Source: Antedon mediterranea (taxonomy: Eukaryota > Echinodermata > Crinoidea > Comatulida > Antedonidae). From it: 64,000 nt of DNA. Every line of letters begins with the position of its first letter. The first letter of the stretch is position 1. Shown one piece after another: positions 48,901 to 60,502 of this stretch. The translations under genes were made by a program, and so were the position numbers. Location: the NCBI RefSeq assembly GCF_964355755.1, contig NC_092676.1, forward strand, positions 22,240,288-22,304,287, given 5' to 3'. The notes below the pieces were generated by a model. It searched no databases and had not been told where the DNA came from. It worked only from the letters and a program-made list of their open reading frames with translations.

Positions 48901-50012
48901 CATCACATCACAAAAAACATGTGATTTTAAATATTGATCATTTTGATGCAATGTGTACGCATTGTGGGGACAAATGTAGTGTTAGCTTTAATACAACAGC
49001 ATACATACACTATTTTTTTGTGTCTTATATAATTTTCAAGTTGTATTAAATACATACATGGACTTAGATGTTACACTTTTCAACTACATGATTCTCCCCT
49101 ATAAGGCTCATGTCAGTGCAGCCAACTACCGTGCTCTCCCCTCTGTCCACGACAGTGGCTGTGTGTACTAGTACAGCGGGGTAACCCCCTACTTGTCTCA
49201 ACGGATGTACTATGTCTTTTAAGGTGCACACAAGCATTTTTTGTATCCTGAGCCTATGGTTTATAGTCCTTTATTGTCCAAGAAGATTAGTTCTACCACC
49301 AGAACCATGAAGGTGGTGGTTATTATCGTAATAAATATATGGACAACTACATTTACACAATCATCCCCTCCCATTTACACAATCATCACCTCCCATTTAC
49401 ACAATCATCCCCTCCCATTTACACAATCATCACCTCCCATTTACACAATCATCACCTCCCATTTACACAATCATCACCTCCCATTTACACAATCATCCCC
49501 TCCCATTTACACAATCATCCCCTCCCATTTACACAATCATCCCTTCCCATTTACACAATCATCCCCTCCCATTTACACAATCATCCCCTCCCATTTACAC
49601 AATCATCCCCTCCCATTTACACAATCATCCCCTCCCATTTACACAATCATCCCCTCCCATTTACACAATCATCCCCTCCCATTTACACAATCATCCCCTC
49701 CCATTTACACAATCATCCCCTCCCATTTCCTCTGGATAGCTGCTCTTAATTGATTATATTTGTTATTTGTCCGAGAACATAGGCTGATAAGATAGGGGTC
49801 AAATTTAAATCTGATTTTTTTTTTTAATTTCAATTACCTTTCCTTTTATAGATGACCAATCAAAGAAAAGAAAAAGCAAGTGGGATGTTGGGGCAACAGG
49901 GGTTGCTGTTGCAGTGCCAAGGCTAGCATTCCCCGCAACAAGTTCAGTTAATACTAATAAGACTGTTATTTCATCTATTGGGACATTAAAGAAACCACGC
50001 TTAGACAATTGA
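42981..50012 (+). CDS. SAP30BP: SAP30-binding protein (HCNGP family), 7 exons
   Basis: Exons: 42981-43101, 45445-45617, 46085-46189, 46787-46866, 47748-47860, 48713-48853, 49852-50012. Phases are continuous, giving 297 aa (human is about 308). Five introns are GT-AG; intron 3 starts GCAAGT (GC-AG). SAP30BP is a nuclear protein first described as a SAP30-linked transcriptional repressor, later tied to RNPS1 and splicing of short introns. The acidic Ser/Asp/Glu-rich N-terminus (residues 1-100) holds 'LVSYAGDSDADSDEE'. The conserved HCNGP core (about 110-200) holds 'LPPEPTGRCSKHLQDKI', 'IQNRKDFRNPSIYEKLI' and 'GIDELGSNYPDDVYDPHGW'. 'KVEFVTGT' and a basic 'KKRKSKWD' follow. The first ATG of exon 1 is used; a second Met at residue 5 is possible. 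Confidence 0.97.
43811..44719 (-). pseudogene. retrotransposon gag fragment, antisense in SAP30BP intron 1
   Basis: Two adjoining minus-strand frames (44719-44363 and 44326-43811) belong to one gag separated by a frame break near 44345. The first has a capsid-like helical region; the second carries two CCHC zinc knuckles, 'CRNCDRSHEPRKC' and 'CRNCGKMNHWKVFC', followed by a basic tail. No protease, reverse transcriptase, integrase or LTR was seen on either side, so this is an isolated LTR-retrotransposon remnant. Confidence 0.8.
45256..45419. mobile_element. hAT-type MITE with perfect 8-bp target duplication
   Basis: ACTGTATA at 45248-45255 and again at 45420-45427 flanks a 164-bp element with inverted ends CAGTGGCTTAA / complement of CAGTGGCATAA. 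The right end lies 25 bases from the start of SAP30BP exon 2. The plus frame at 45245-45514 spans the element and is not a gene. Confidence 0.93.
46201..46295. mobile_element. miniature element (copy 2 of the 22136 family)
   Basis: Inverted ends GCTCTGTCTACACTATCAAA and its near complement around 'gtggtagtgatatgacatca'. It begins 12 bases after SAP30BP exon 3. Confidence 0.8.
46480..46745 (+). repeat. 50-bp minisatellite in SAP30BP intron 3
   Basis: About five units of 'gtgaaaggttatttgccact' followed by 'ccgtgacctttctaacaaga' and 'tcggaca'. Confidence 0.9.
46959..47081. mobile_element. 123-bp MITE
   Basis: Inverted ends TAAGCTACATTTACACTT and its complement (one mismatch). Lies in SAP30BP intron 4. 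Confidence 0.75.
47156..47546. mobile_element. TTAA-flanked MITE, 391 bp
   Basis: TTAA at both borders. Inverted ends AGGCCTATTTACACAAGGGC and near complement AGGTCTATTTACACTAGGGC. Lies in SAP30BP intron 4. Confidence 0.88.
48129..48404. mobile_element. hAT-like MITE with CAGGRCTCAAA ends
   Basis: Left CAGGACTCAAAACC and right complement of CAGGGCTCAAAGCT, with repeated 'gctagt' words inside. The target duplication is not clear. Lies in SAP30BP intron 5. Confidence 0.65.
49142..49265 (-). mobile_element. SINE body fragment, inverted
   Basis: Reverse complement of the 24505-24690 SINE body (chemically related words 'gtgcac...aaagacatagtacatcc' on the minus strand). Lies in SAP30BP intron 6. 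Confidence 0.75.
49351..49730 (+). repeat. 20-bp minisatellite, about 19 units
   Basis: The unit ACAATCATCCCCTCCCATTT is near-perfect, varying mainly C/A in 'atcMcctcc'. The two long plus frames over it are artefacts of the repeat. Confidence 0.97.
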
Positions 50013-51009
50013 TTACACTAAATAGACATCAACATACAGTAGAACCTCTATCTTGTATATCTTGTATAGATGTATCAGCCATAGTTTTAAAACATATACA
50101 GATGTCCATGCTTTTGTATTACGGGAAGGCGTCTACTTAGTAATAGGGGTGTTCCCTGAATAAGGGTGTCTCAAATTAGGGTTCTACAAAGTGAAACATA
50201 TGATACAAGGAAACTTGAATTAGTAAAGCTAAAACCATCTATTGGGAACCAAACACATAAGAAACTGGACTAGAAACTCATGGTTTTAAAATTATGCATT
50301 TATAGGCCTAGTTCATAAATTATAAAAAAATATGTTGTTTGCAATCAAAGAAAAAAGCACTTATGGTTAATTAGGCAGAGTTTTAAAGGGAACACTTTAA
50401 ATTATTTTTGTTAAATTCATTCATATTTGGCGAGAACCTTGTACAGTTTTTGAATACTGTAATAGTATCAATTTCGTTTATTAGGCTACAATGAATTAAA
50501 AAATGAAATCAAATTGTGTAACACAGAACAGAAGTCACCATGAAAAACATGAATTTTAAAATTGGTAAAATACAGAATTCGCAAAAATTCTGCTATAAAA
50601 ACGAGAGGCATTGTTTTCATTAGGTAGATAATTTAACTTGATTTAATACCATATAATGGTGACTCCATAAAAAGTGAGGAAAAAAAACTAAAACATTAAA
50701 ATCTGATGTTGAATAAAAATACCAGAAACGTAAAAGTTATTTAGCCTGTATTTATTTAGTCAACTGATAACATTTTTTACAGCACTGTTTATTTTTCATA
50801 ATTGTTTTTAAATGCTTCTCTATTTACAAAATGCGTGTACCAGAAAACAGGGATTTTACTGTGTAATTTAAACTATCCCCGCACTGATAATAAAGTGCTT
50901 ACTTACAACAAATTGTGTAGTGAAAATAAACTCCCACAATTATGAAACATAGAGTTATAGATCGATTATTGGAATGTAGTATGAGCCATGTTTTGCCAGC
51001 ACATCAAAT
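50013..51009. other. SAP30BP 3' region and intergenic
   Basis: No coding exon. A repeat with 'cagtagaacctctat' and a reversed 'agggttctac' end spans 50037-50190. AATAAA at 50712-50717 is a possible SAP30BP polyadenylation signal. Confidence 0.4.
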
Positions 51010-54000
51010 CTAAGTTAATCTGAGTTTACATAATAACAATTCACGTTCTCTTTCAGAGCAATCTCTACACATAGCATTAATTATGTCAGCTGATAGATTA
51101 CAATTGTACATGCTAAGTACATTCAGCTTAGGAGACATAGTGAATAGAGAACGCAGTAAAGTACCATCAATGTCACTTAGATTATTATGACTAATATTAA
51201 GACGAGATAATCTCAGCTCTACTCCTCTGTCAGAACACTCTTTAATCACATCATTTATTATATCACCTGATAGATTGCAGTCATACATGTCAAGTCTATA
51301 CAGGTTGGGAGACATAATTAAATAACCTAAAGAAGTACCATCAATGTCACTCAGATTATTACTACTAATATTAAGATCAGATAATCTCAGCTCTACTCCT
51401 CTGTCAGAACACTCTTTAGTCATATCATTTATTATATCACCTGATAGATTGCAGTCATACAAGTTCAGTCCATACAGGTTGGGAGACATAATTAAATAAC
51501 CTAAAGAAGTACCATTAATGTCACTCAGATTATTACTACTAATATTAAGATAAGATAAACACCAAGGAAACTTTTTTATCATAGCATTCATTATATCACC
51601 TGATAGAGTACAGTCTTGCATTTCAAGTCTACGCACCGGGTTGAAACGACCTAAAGAAGTACCATTAATGCCACTTAGATTATTAAAACTAATATCAAGG
51701 CAAACTAATCCCCACTCACCTTCTGTATCGAAACACTTTATAATCATATCATTTATTATATCACCGGATATATCGCAGTCCTGCATGTTAAGATCATCCA
51801 GGTTGGAAGACATAATGAAAAAACCTAAAGAAGTACCATCAATGTCACTTAGATTATTCCAACTAATATTAAGGTTATCTAATCTCAACTCACCTTCTGA
51901 TTCAGAACACTTTATAATCATATCATTTATTATATCACCGGATATATTGCAGTCCTGCATGTTAAGATCATCCAGGTTGGAAGACCTAATAAAAGAACCT
52001 AAAGAAGTACCATCAATGTCACTTAGATTATTAATACTAATATTAAGGTTATCTAATGTCAACTTATATTTTGTATCAGAACACTTTATAATCATATCAT
52101 TCATTATTTTACCTGAAAGTTTGCAATTAGTCATTGTAAGAGATTCCAAATTAGGAGACATAGTCAATAAGGAACCTAGTAAAGGGCCATCAACATCACC
52201 AAGATCATTAAAAGTGAAGTGATCCATTAACAACTTGCCGCAATGCCGCCTATATTAGAACACTCTTTGATCATATCATTCAATACATCAACCTCTATAG
52301 AAGAAATTCCCCTGTATACAACTTTATTCCAATTTCCAATACATGCAAGGTGTGCAAGTGTTTTTCCTTTACAATCAGATGAAATTGTTGGAAGAAAACT
52401 GTATACATCTTTCCTAATACCAGTTTTACTAAGTTGACTTATACATTGTATAAAATGCTCATTAACTTTCTCACATGGTCTAGTATATTCAATATACATC
52501 TTTAATGAATTAGATATGTCATCCATGTGTTTTTCAAAATTTGTGGTGGTCATATGGTTAATTAAGGCTTTCTCCACGGTGTCTACATGGTCTTGTTTAA
52601 CGGAATGCCAGCAAAGACCCAATAATCGATATGTTGATATATCATTTGTAATCCAATGCTTTAAGAATTTACCAGCATCAGCACAAAGAAATCCAATTGC
52701 AAACTTTCTTGTCATTTCGAAATGCTCACTTTCTCGTATTACTTTCCATTCATTTTCATCCAGGGGCATAAGTAATTTATTTTCATTCATGCCTTCACTT
52801 TCACATAGTTTGTATAAATAAAATCCTACCAACGATTCCACTATCAACTTGTGAGGAGGCATATACATCTTTTCAAAACTAGATTTTGAAATTGGCATAT
52901 CTTCATAAACAAATCCAAGTTTCAGGGCTATGGGGTCAACTATATTCATTGAGTTAGCTGTTAAATCTGTTTCGGTAACTGAAAGTTGATTTTTATTTTT
53001 AGGTTATGATACATGCATTTACCTAACCAAATCATAGCGCTCACATATTGCATGGGAGTATCCTTAAATTTAGAAATAGGTTTGCCTTGTTGTTTTTCGA
53101 TGAACTGATTCAAAATACTTCGAAATATTTCTTTAAAAAGATCAGACTTATTACTAGGAATACTTTGTTTGTCTAGTCCCACATAATACAAATTGAGAGA
53201 AGTAACATAGGATTTTTACACAATGAACATACTTCAGGATGTTGCGAAACGGTAAGAGGAACTGTATCAATCGAAAGCTCTTCTCTCAGAGATAATCCCA
53301 GGTCACGGTTTCCACAATACTCAAAATATTTGCCAATGTACTTTCCAATGCTGTCTTTACCAAACCCTTTCACTCTTAAGTGTACATCACACGCGTTTAT
53401 AAATTCATCTATGTTTTCAGTTCGTGACGTAAGTATCACTACACTATTTGTTAATGTTTTATTTCTAAAAAGCCTAATTAAACTGTTGTTTTCAAATCTT
53501 AATTCATCTAGTCCATCTAACAGTAACACTATTTTATTATCATGGTTCACAATGTATTCTTTTATTAATGTTGGGTCTTGTGGAAGCTGTGTTTTATACC
53601 TAAACTCTTCCATATCGAGTTGCTTTACAATGAGATCTAGGATTCCGTCCCTGTTCTCCAAATCTCTTATACAGAGCATGAAAACAATTTTACCTTTAAA
53701 TACATCAAATGATTCATCTGTAGCAGCATTTAATGCCATGTGCCTCAATAAAGTCGTTTTACCTATACCGCCCTCACCATCTATAAGAACTTTACACCCA
53801 GGTATGTCTTTTATAATAGGTAATACTTCTCTTAATGTCGTTGGTTTACTATTTCTTTTCTGGTCATTTTCCTTGAGTAGATCCAACTCTGTGAATAGCT
53901 CAGAGAGGTCAAATTTGTATCTCTTATTCAATATTGCCGGTGTAAAGTTCTTGGCATTGCTGCACAAATCCTTCTTTCTCTCAAGTAGATATACTTCTAT

Positions 54001-56084
54001 TTTTTCTATAAGATTTTTTAAAAAATCAATAAAACAGTGTGTATGAACAAAAAGTGTGTTTAAATCATAATAACCGTATGTTGCTTCTTGTGGCTTATAC
54101 ATGACTGTGATTCAAATCAAAAAGTTGATTATACAATAAAAATATACAGTAGAATATTTATTTAAAAATTTAAGAATTTGAAAGAAATGCACACACATCA
54201 AAAAGTAAAGGAATCATTGCTTTAAAAGACTGATTAAAATGTGTTTCAACAAAAGCTGAAGGGTCTAATTGTTTAGTGTAGATGCTTCTAAAGTACCTTA
54301 AAGCATACATTTTGATTGTCATACTATTTTGAAATTGTCACCAACTGTACCTTCTTTTGTTTGTTCACGAGTTGCCTGAAATCTAGAGGTAGACGTTCGG
54401 GTATTGCTGTCATCGCCATCGTTTAAAGAATTTTCTGAGTACATTTTTCTCATTTGTTTACGAGCTTGAACACTTTCATCGTACCCGTCAGAATCAGATC
54501 CTGAAGCTATGTTATCTTTTGTACGGACTCGTTTCGAGGTAGATGCTAAGTAAACAGTAATTAAAATATACGTTTTTGAATTACTTAATATTAATTAAAT
54601 TATCAGTATATCTGACAAAACAAAACAAAACTCCGAGAGTGCATACCTCCTCGTAAAGTAACTGTCCTACATAACAAGGCCAACATCCAAAGTCACGTGC
54701 TAAAACACATAGTGATACTGGACAGACAGACAGACCGACATAGTGAACTATAGAGTCGCGTCCACGCTACTAAAAATGATGGGCATTGTGAGTGTATGTG
54801 AAAATTGCACTAAAACCTTTTGTTTGGTGTAATCGGTATGCATTTAGCTTCCCATGGTTGCGACCCTGATTCAAATTCTGCTTTGTGACGTGACATTTAA
54901 CTATGTCACCACAACCCCCCGAAAAAAAGTTTGGTTTTCTTTTTTTAATTATCATTTATCTTTTTATTTTGTTACGTAGTTGAGTAAGCTTAATCGCACT
55001 TTATAACAAGTGAAGTGAGTTTGGTGTAATGGTTATGTATCTACCTTTCCATAATTAAGACCCTGGTTCAATTCCTGTTCAGGGTAGGCCTATTGTTTTA
55101 AATATTATATTTATTTTACTTATTATTTGTAGATTGTTTTGAATTCCAAAATGATTTACCTCCACCAAACTTGAAAATCGATGTTCTATCTTCATCAACT
55201 TCATTATCTAAAAATTAATTATTAGTTTTATTAATGTTTGTCACTCATACATTGTCTATGTTTACTTTTATGCAATACCACACCTGAGTAGGCTATAGTA
55301 CTCTATGCACATTTTCCCTTTACTTTGTTCATAAATTTTTTTTTCCCCTCTCTTCTGCTTGTTCTTTGTTTCAATGAATGAAGTCTATTTACAATTTGCA
55401 GACAGGTCAGTGATTTTACACATACTGTTTACCTACCTCAAAATTTATAATAGATCTCAACTTAAAAAGATTACAGCATTCCACTTCAGAGTGAGTAATT
55501 TGTGTTTCATGACAGGAAATAATTTTAGTAAAAATATAATTGAAAATACTGTACATACCGGTTTGTAGTTCTTTCTGTGCACTTTTTCCTAGAAGACTTG
55601 TAAACGTCTTTAATTTTTCTGGTAAAATCTTGTCCGTCTCTAATTTGAATATGATATCCCAAAGGTTGCTATAATTAAGATGTTCTAGTCGATACTTAGC
55701 AGTAACCCTCAATAATGCAAGTGGTTCAGCTTGTTTCACAGCCTTAAATAGTTGTTTCCGATATTCTGACAACGTATAATTAGTAGGCCGGTTTCGTATA
55801 TTGTTATCTTCTATATACTTAAGTACAAGATCTTCGGCGTCTTTTGGGCCTATTAGTCTGGTTATCTCCAACAGTAAATTTACATCATTTGCTTTGATGA
55901 CACCAGGTCCACCAGTGCTATCAAGTTTGTTGAATAAAATATGACCTATGGAATTCTCAGTGGTAAGGTCTCCTACTTTCAAGTAATCAAATAAACAAAA
56001 CTTTAACAACTTGTAGTTTTCACCCTCATAATGTTTACTGAGTTCAGATTTCAAATCATCAAATTTAATTTCAAGGTCTGACAT
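51010..56084 (-). pseudogene. NLR-type gene: DED-like, NACHT, LRR; three frameshifts
   Basis: Minus-strand exons: 56084-55559, 55207-55160, 54545-54351 and 54104-51010. All introns are GT-AG and phase 1. NLRs are cytosolic innate sensors that oligomerise through NACHT. Exon 1 encodes a death-effector-like helical domain (residues 10-95) and a second helical region (about 105-175). Exons 2-3 are a Ser/Asp-rich linker. The NACHT domain shows Walker A 'GEGGIGKTTLL' (about 366-376), Walker B 'IVLLLDGLDEL' and sensor 'VVILTSRT'. A helical region follows, then seven LRR double units with 'NNLSDIDGTSLG'. The frame breaks near 53179 (a GGG run; one more G restores 'MW-GLDKQS'), near 52982 and near 52240. 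All other genes here are intact, so this is more likely a real pseudogene than poor sequence. Homopolymer assembly error remains possible. Confidence 0.85.
54825..55090 (+). repeat. pair of tRNA-Glu-like fragments in NLR intron
   Basis: 54825-54895 and 55018-55088 both read 'gtttggtgtaat(c)ggttatg' then 'gaccctg(g)ttcaa(t/a)tcctg'. They resemble tRNA-Glu and each other. Likely decayed tRNA-derived repeats, about 193 bases apart. They sit in the second NLR intron. Confidence 0.45.
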
Positions 56085-56294
56085 TTTTCACCAGTATTTT
56101 TTTCTGCAATAACAAATGTTTATGATGTAACTGACATGATAATAACATCACCATGCGTTGGTTGTAAAATATAGGTAAAGAAGATTATAATATCATAAAG
56201 TAGGTCCTATTACTTATTCTAAACAAGTTTATTTAGGAAGAGGGTTTCAGAACACGTAACGGGTATCAGTGGAGAAATAATAATAAATAATACG
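56085..56294. other. NLR upstream region
   Basis: 5' flank of the NLR-type gene. No promoter motif could be assigned. Confidence 0.35.
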
Positions 56295-56800
56295 TAATCA
56301 ATCAATTCAAATCAATTTATTTCTATAAAACTAAGGATATGTACAAAAATGTCAACAAGTTTGGAAACAGGAACTCAAAATAAGCAAAGCTTTTAAGTCG
56401 AGACCCCTAACAAATTAATAAGGTATTAAGAAGTTATTTAAATCAATAACAATAACAAACAAGAACAACAAAAAACAAGAATTAATTACTTTAAAATAAT
56501 ATGATAAATAACGGAAAATAGGTTTAAATTATGGGTGAGTTGACCAATTAACAAATGAAATTTAGTTACACAACTCACAGGCAAAAAAATGATTACACAG
56601 TGGAAGCTTTCTTTATAAGCATTAAAAGAAAAACAAGTTGGAAGACAATTTAAAAATATTAAATCTTTTTAGACATTTTGTCAAATAAATAATTAGTTAT
56701 ACATTTCTTAAAAGAGTATAAATTTAAAGCATTTTGATAATTATAGGTAAGCAATTCCATAACTTAACTCCGGTATAAATGATAGATTTTTGTCCAATAT
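56295..56800 (-). repeat. probable non-LTR retrotransposon 3' fragment
   Basis: The plus strand starts 'aatcaatcaattcaaatcaa' 'tttatttctataaaac'. Reversed, this is a LINE-like tail ending in repeated AATTGATTTG words. No reverse-transcriptase frame is present. Confidence 0.4.
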
Positions 56801-58083
56801 AATGTTCCGGTGTAATGCCCATTATTTATTGAATTTCTTTTCTATTGTTCTATCGTGACTCTTATTTGCATAGTAGACAGGTGCTTTCTTTGGCATTACC
56901 GTGCACAGTACAGTCAGCAACAAAAGGCAGTGCACATATTTAGGAGAAGTAACTGCTAACTGTGGCAGTTAAATGAAGGAATCTCAAACTATAATATAGT
57001 GAGTAATTAATGATATTTCTATGATATAGTCTAGCTACAGTTTTTAATTATTTGTATTCGAATGAATAATATCATATACTTGATAAAGACTATAGAAAAA
57101 TGTTATAATTAGGCCTACTCAGGCTTAACCGTTGTTTACCCACTTCTGTTTATGATATGATCGATTAATCTTTACTCGTATTTGAATAACTGGAAGAAAT
57201 GGGTGTTAACACTCATCTTCACCCTGCAAGAGTAGGCCTACATGTATATGACACGTACTTATATAAGTATACTTAATTGTGTGATAAATTAATTAGTAAA
57301 GTTTATATTGGTTCTTGCTACCAATCGTTTTCTGATACCTCGTTAGTATAATTATTGTAATATACTTTTATTCATTCATAAAAATAAGATACCAATTGAT
57401 ATGATTTAGGTTTTTTAGTATGGTTTCAGTGTTTCCACCGTGGAACAGTTCATTTTATCCCATACTACAGATAGAACTGTTTGTTTGCAATTTACCTATA
57501 ATTTCTACACACAGGGTTTCTCATTCAAATACAAATTACACGGCATGCATTGAGTTATTTGCAGATAAAGCGAATAATGATTGTCTATGATCATTTTAAC
57601 ATTTTATCTTAAAATAAAACTGTGTTTAGTAATGTATGCCCTTTCTAGTTTAACATTTGGTAAAAATTGGGAAAATCAAGTTTATTAAGAAAAGGAAAAT
57701 AATAATTACATAACATTAGGCCTACATAAGAAATCTAGCGACAACAAATGTTATATCAGACGCCTGTTAGCTTTATTAACCCCACACGCCAGGCGTAAAA
57801 GCTGCCTAACGCTGCCTAGTTCACACACAAAAACAGTCATGTACACGTACGTAGCTCTACCTTAACGCCTACCATAAGAACAAGTTTCTATGGTTTCTTT
57901 GTTTTATTCTTGTTGGAACTGCGTAATATGCACATAAATACTTTAGTACCATAATGGTTTCAGCATAACAAGCATATCAAGTTTCTCGCGCAATGTACCA
58001 AATACAAATATACACTGTACTGTAATACAATTGATCTAGAACTATGATTATTTACTTTAGAACAACAATAATAGGCCTATTGT
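56801..58083. other. gene-free stretch
   Basis: No supported exon on either strand; AT-rich sequence with 'taggccta' words. Confidence 0.5.
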
Positions 58084-58242
58084 TGATATAAAGTTTGCAG
58101 TACACCTCGTATTTTTAGTTCTGAAAAGAACTGTTAAGTTTCTCGACGTTTCGATCAATATACCGTACTTTGATCGTTCAAAGTATAATATCAAGCTCTT
58201 TTCAGAACTATATACGTGATGTACCGCAAACTTTATATAAAT
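58084..58242. mobile_element. foldback element, about 47-bp inverted ends
   Basis: 'atataaagtttgcagtacac' and 'agttctgaaaagaact' on the left return in reverse complement on the right as 'gtaccgcaaactttatat' and 'ctcttttcagaact'. The arms leave a loop of about 60 bases containing 'ctcgacgtttcgatc'. Confidence 0.75.
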
Positions 58243-58828
58243 ATTTCGATTTCGCGAACCTTCAAACAACAATAATGTTATGAAATATTAAGGAACATTT
58301 GTTAATATAAAATGTTAAGTAATATATTAATACATAACTTGGTTTGTTAAGCAGAATAATGGGAAGAAATATTATCCTACATGTAGTAAATTATCAATTT
58401 TTTTTGTATGCTCGTCAGAAGAAAATAATTTTTATTTTGAGTAAGCGAATAATTGCATTCACAACATCATTTTGATAAATTCCAGCCCCGGCGGTGTTCA
58501 AACCGCGTTCACTATGAAACCTTATTAAAAATGTTGAGTAAAAAAAAACTCTTCATGCTCAAATGATAAATTTGTTTGTAGTTTTTATAATTTTGAACTT
58601 TATTTTAGAAATATTAATCAATCAATATATAAAGTACGTATTTCCTCTTAAACGTTAAGCCACAATATAGTTGATGACAATAAGGTGCGGTTGTCAGAAT
58701 GAATGACGTAGCTTAGTGTTGTGTGCAAAGTTTTGAGTTTAGTAAGTAAACGTAGATGGAAACAATGTAATACATTTTTGTGTAAATAAACAACTGTTAT
58801 TTCTGTCCTTTGACCATAATTCCGACCG
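58243..58828. other. gene-free stretch
   Basis: AT-rich sequence with no supported feature, up to the hAT-like insertion. Confidence 0.45.
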
Positions 58829-58836
58829 CCCTGATA

Positions 58837-60502
58837 CAGTGGTGGCGCCAGCGGGGGGGCTACGGGGGCTCTAGCCCCCTCGTCGGTGAGCCTAGCCCCC
58901 CCCCCCCCCCCCCCCCCCCCGTCGGGGAACACGGGTACTTTTTGTCGGGGAATATAATATACAGTAAAAAACGTTCGCGTTCACTTCATATAGCTTCAGC
59001 GCCTAGAAAACCACGACGTTCCATTGACCGTAAGAGTACGTCAGAGGGCTATTATGCACTTTTATGCATTCATTTATTGCCAGCGATCTAACTTAGGCTT
59101 ACTACTAAACATTAGCTAGGTACGCACTTGTCTGGCGGTATCCCTCAGTACGAATCGTTCAACGTTGGGTCGAGACGCGTGATATCAAGTTCCATCCAGG
59201 GACCAAAATGTGTAATGTAGTTATTTTCCAGGCGAAGTTTACCGACGGTTACCGAAGGGAACACGGGTACTTTTTGTCGGGGAATATAATATACAGTAAA
59301 AAGCGTTCGCGTTCACTTCGTAGCTAGCTTAATTCAGCGCCTAGAAAACCGCGACGTTTCATTGACCGTGAGAGTACGTCAGAGTGATATTATGCACTTT
59401 ATATGCATTCATTATTGCCAGCGATCTAACTTACTACTAAACAATAGCTAGGCACGCACTTGTCTGGCGGTATCCCTTTGTACGAATCGTTCAACGTTGG
59501 GTCGAGACGCGTGATATCATGTTCCATCCAGGGACCAAAATGTGTACTGTAGTTATTTTCCAGGCGAAGTTTACTGACGGTTACATCGTGTACTGCGTCG
59601 ACGTACGCTACACTACAGCAAAAACGAATTATGTTAATTGTTCGTATGTTCACCAATTTTTTAAATTTACAAGTAACCTTCTGTACCGTGGGGCACCTAA
59701 AATAAATTTTTCATCCATTACTAAACAAAAAAACATGCCATTTTCGCTTAGCCAACATCTTATTATAGCTAAGTTATTACATTTTCAATGTCCTGTATGT
59801 CATGAATTTCTCACCACTCGGGAGTCCAGATGGTACGCACGCATACACTTGGGAGGAATAAACTTATTTCCCCGACTGAAAAAGGTCTACGCTTGCGTTT
59901 TTTAAGCCTCTAGGCCTGATTTTTCCGAAGTATAAAATGCAATTTTTTGAAGACCTGCAGCTCTAGCTTTAAACAGTTTCTTAGCTCAGCCCCAACAATA
60001 AAGCTGGTCATATTTCGAAGTACAAGAAGTGCATTTTCCGGGACCTAACATCTCTATTTTTCAAACATTTCTTAGCTCAGTCACAATCTTGATAGGGACT
60101 TATATATTTTGTTTCATGTTTTGAAGTATAATAAGTTCAATTTCCGGGACCTCCAAAACTCTATTTTTCTAAATTTTCTTTGAACTTTTATTTTTTAAAT
60201 TGAAAAATATGGATTGAAACAGTCATCGCGCATCGTTTTTTTGCACGCAGTATTTTATTTATGCATTATAAAAAATGGAAAAAATGGCTACCCTAAATCT
60301 GATTAAAATGACCTCAAATGACGCTAGAACGCGTTGCTTCCGGGGGCTTTGCCCCCTGGACCCCCACCGGGGGCCCTTGGCTGGCCCCTGGCCCCCAGCC
60401 TAGTGATGCTCGCTTCGCTCGCATAGCCCCCTCGTCGGGGAATGTAGCCCCCGCGTCGGGGAATGTAGCCCCCGCGTCGGGAAGATCCTGGCGCCACCCC
60501 TG
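58837..60502. mobile_element. non-autonomous hAT-like element, 1666 bp, perfect 8-bp target duplication
   Basis: CCCTGATA at 58829-58836 and 60503-60510 flanks inverted ends CAGTGGTGGCGCCAG and complement of CAGGGGTGGCGCCAG. G/C-rich subterminal blocks ('tagccccc..cgtcgggg') lie at both ends, including a C-run of about 28 at 58893-58920. A direct duplication of about 340 bp occupies 58925-59263 and 59264-59600. The 128-aa plus frame 59519-59905 has a 'CPVCHEF' motif but no transposase feature. Frames in the GC-rich ends are artefacts. Confidence 0.93.

Noticed and set aside
49241-49753. 170-aa plus frame rich in His/Pro/Tyr
   Set aside because: It is the 20-bp minisatellite read through, in a SAP30BP intron.
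52937-52982. A 44-bp intron removing one NLR frameshift
   Set aside because: GT and AG are present, but the read-through frame before the break and the shifted frame after it together give continuous family-like sequence. An indel is simpler, and 44 bp is shorter than other introns here.
51641-54046. Plus-strand frames of 193, 101 and 238 aa
   Set aside because: They are shadows of the NLR LRR and NACHT coding sequence.
58130-58200. Hammerhead ribozyme suggested by CGAAACGTC on the minus strand
   Set aside because: The required CTGATGA box and stem II cannot be found at proper spacing.
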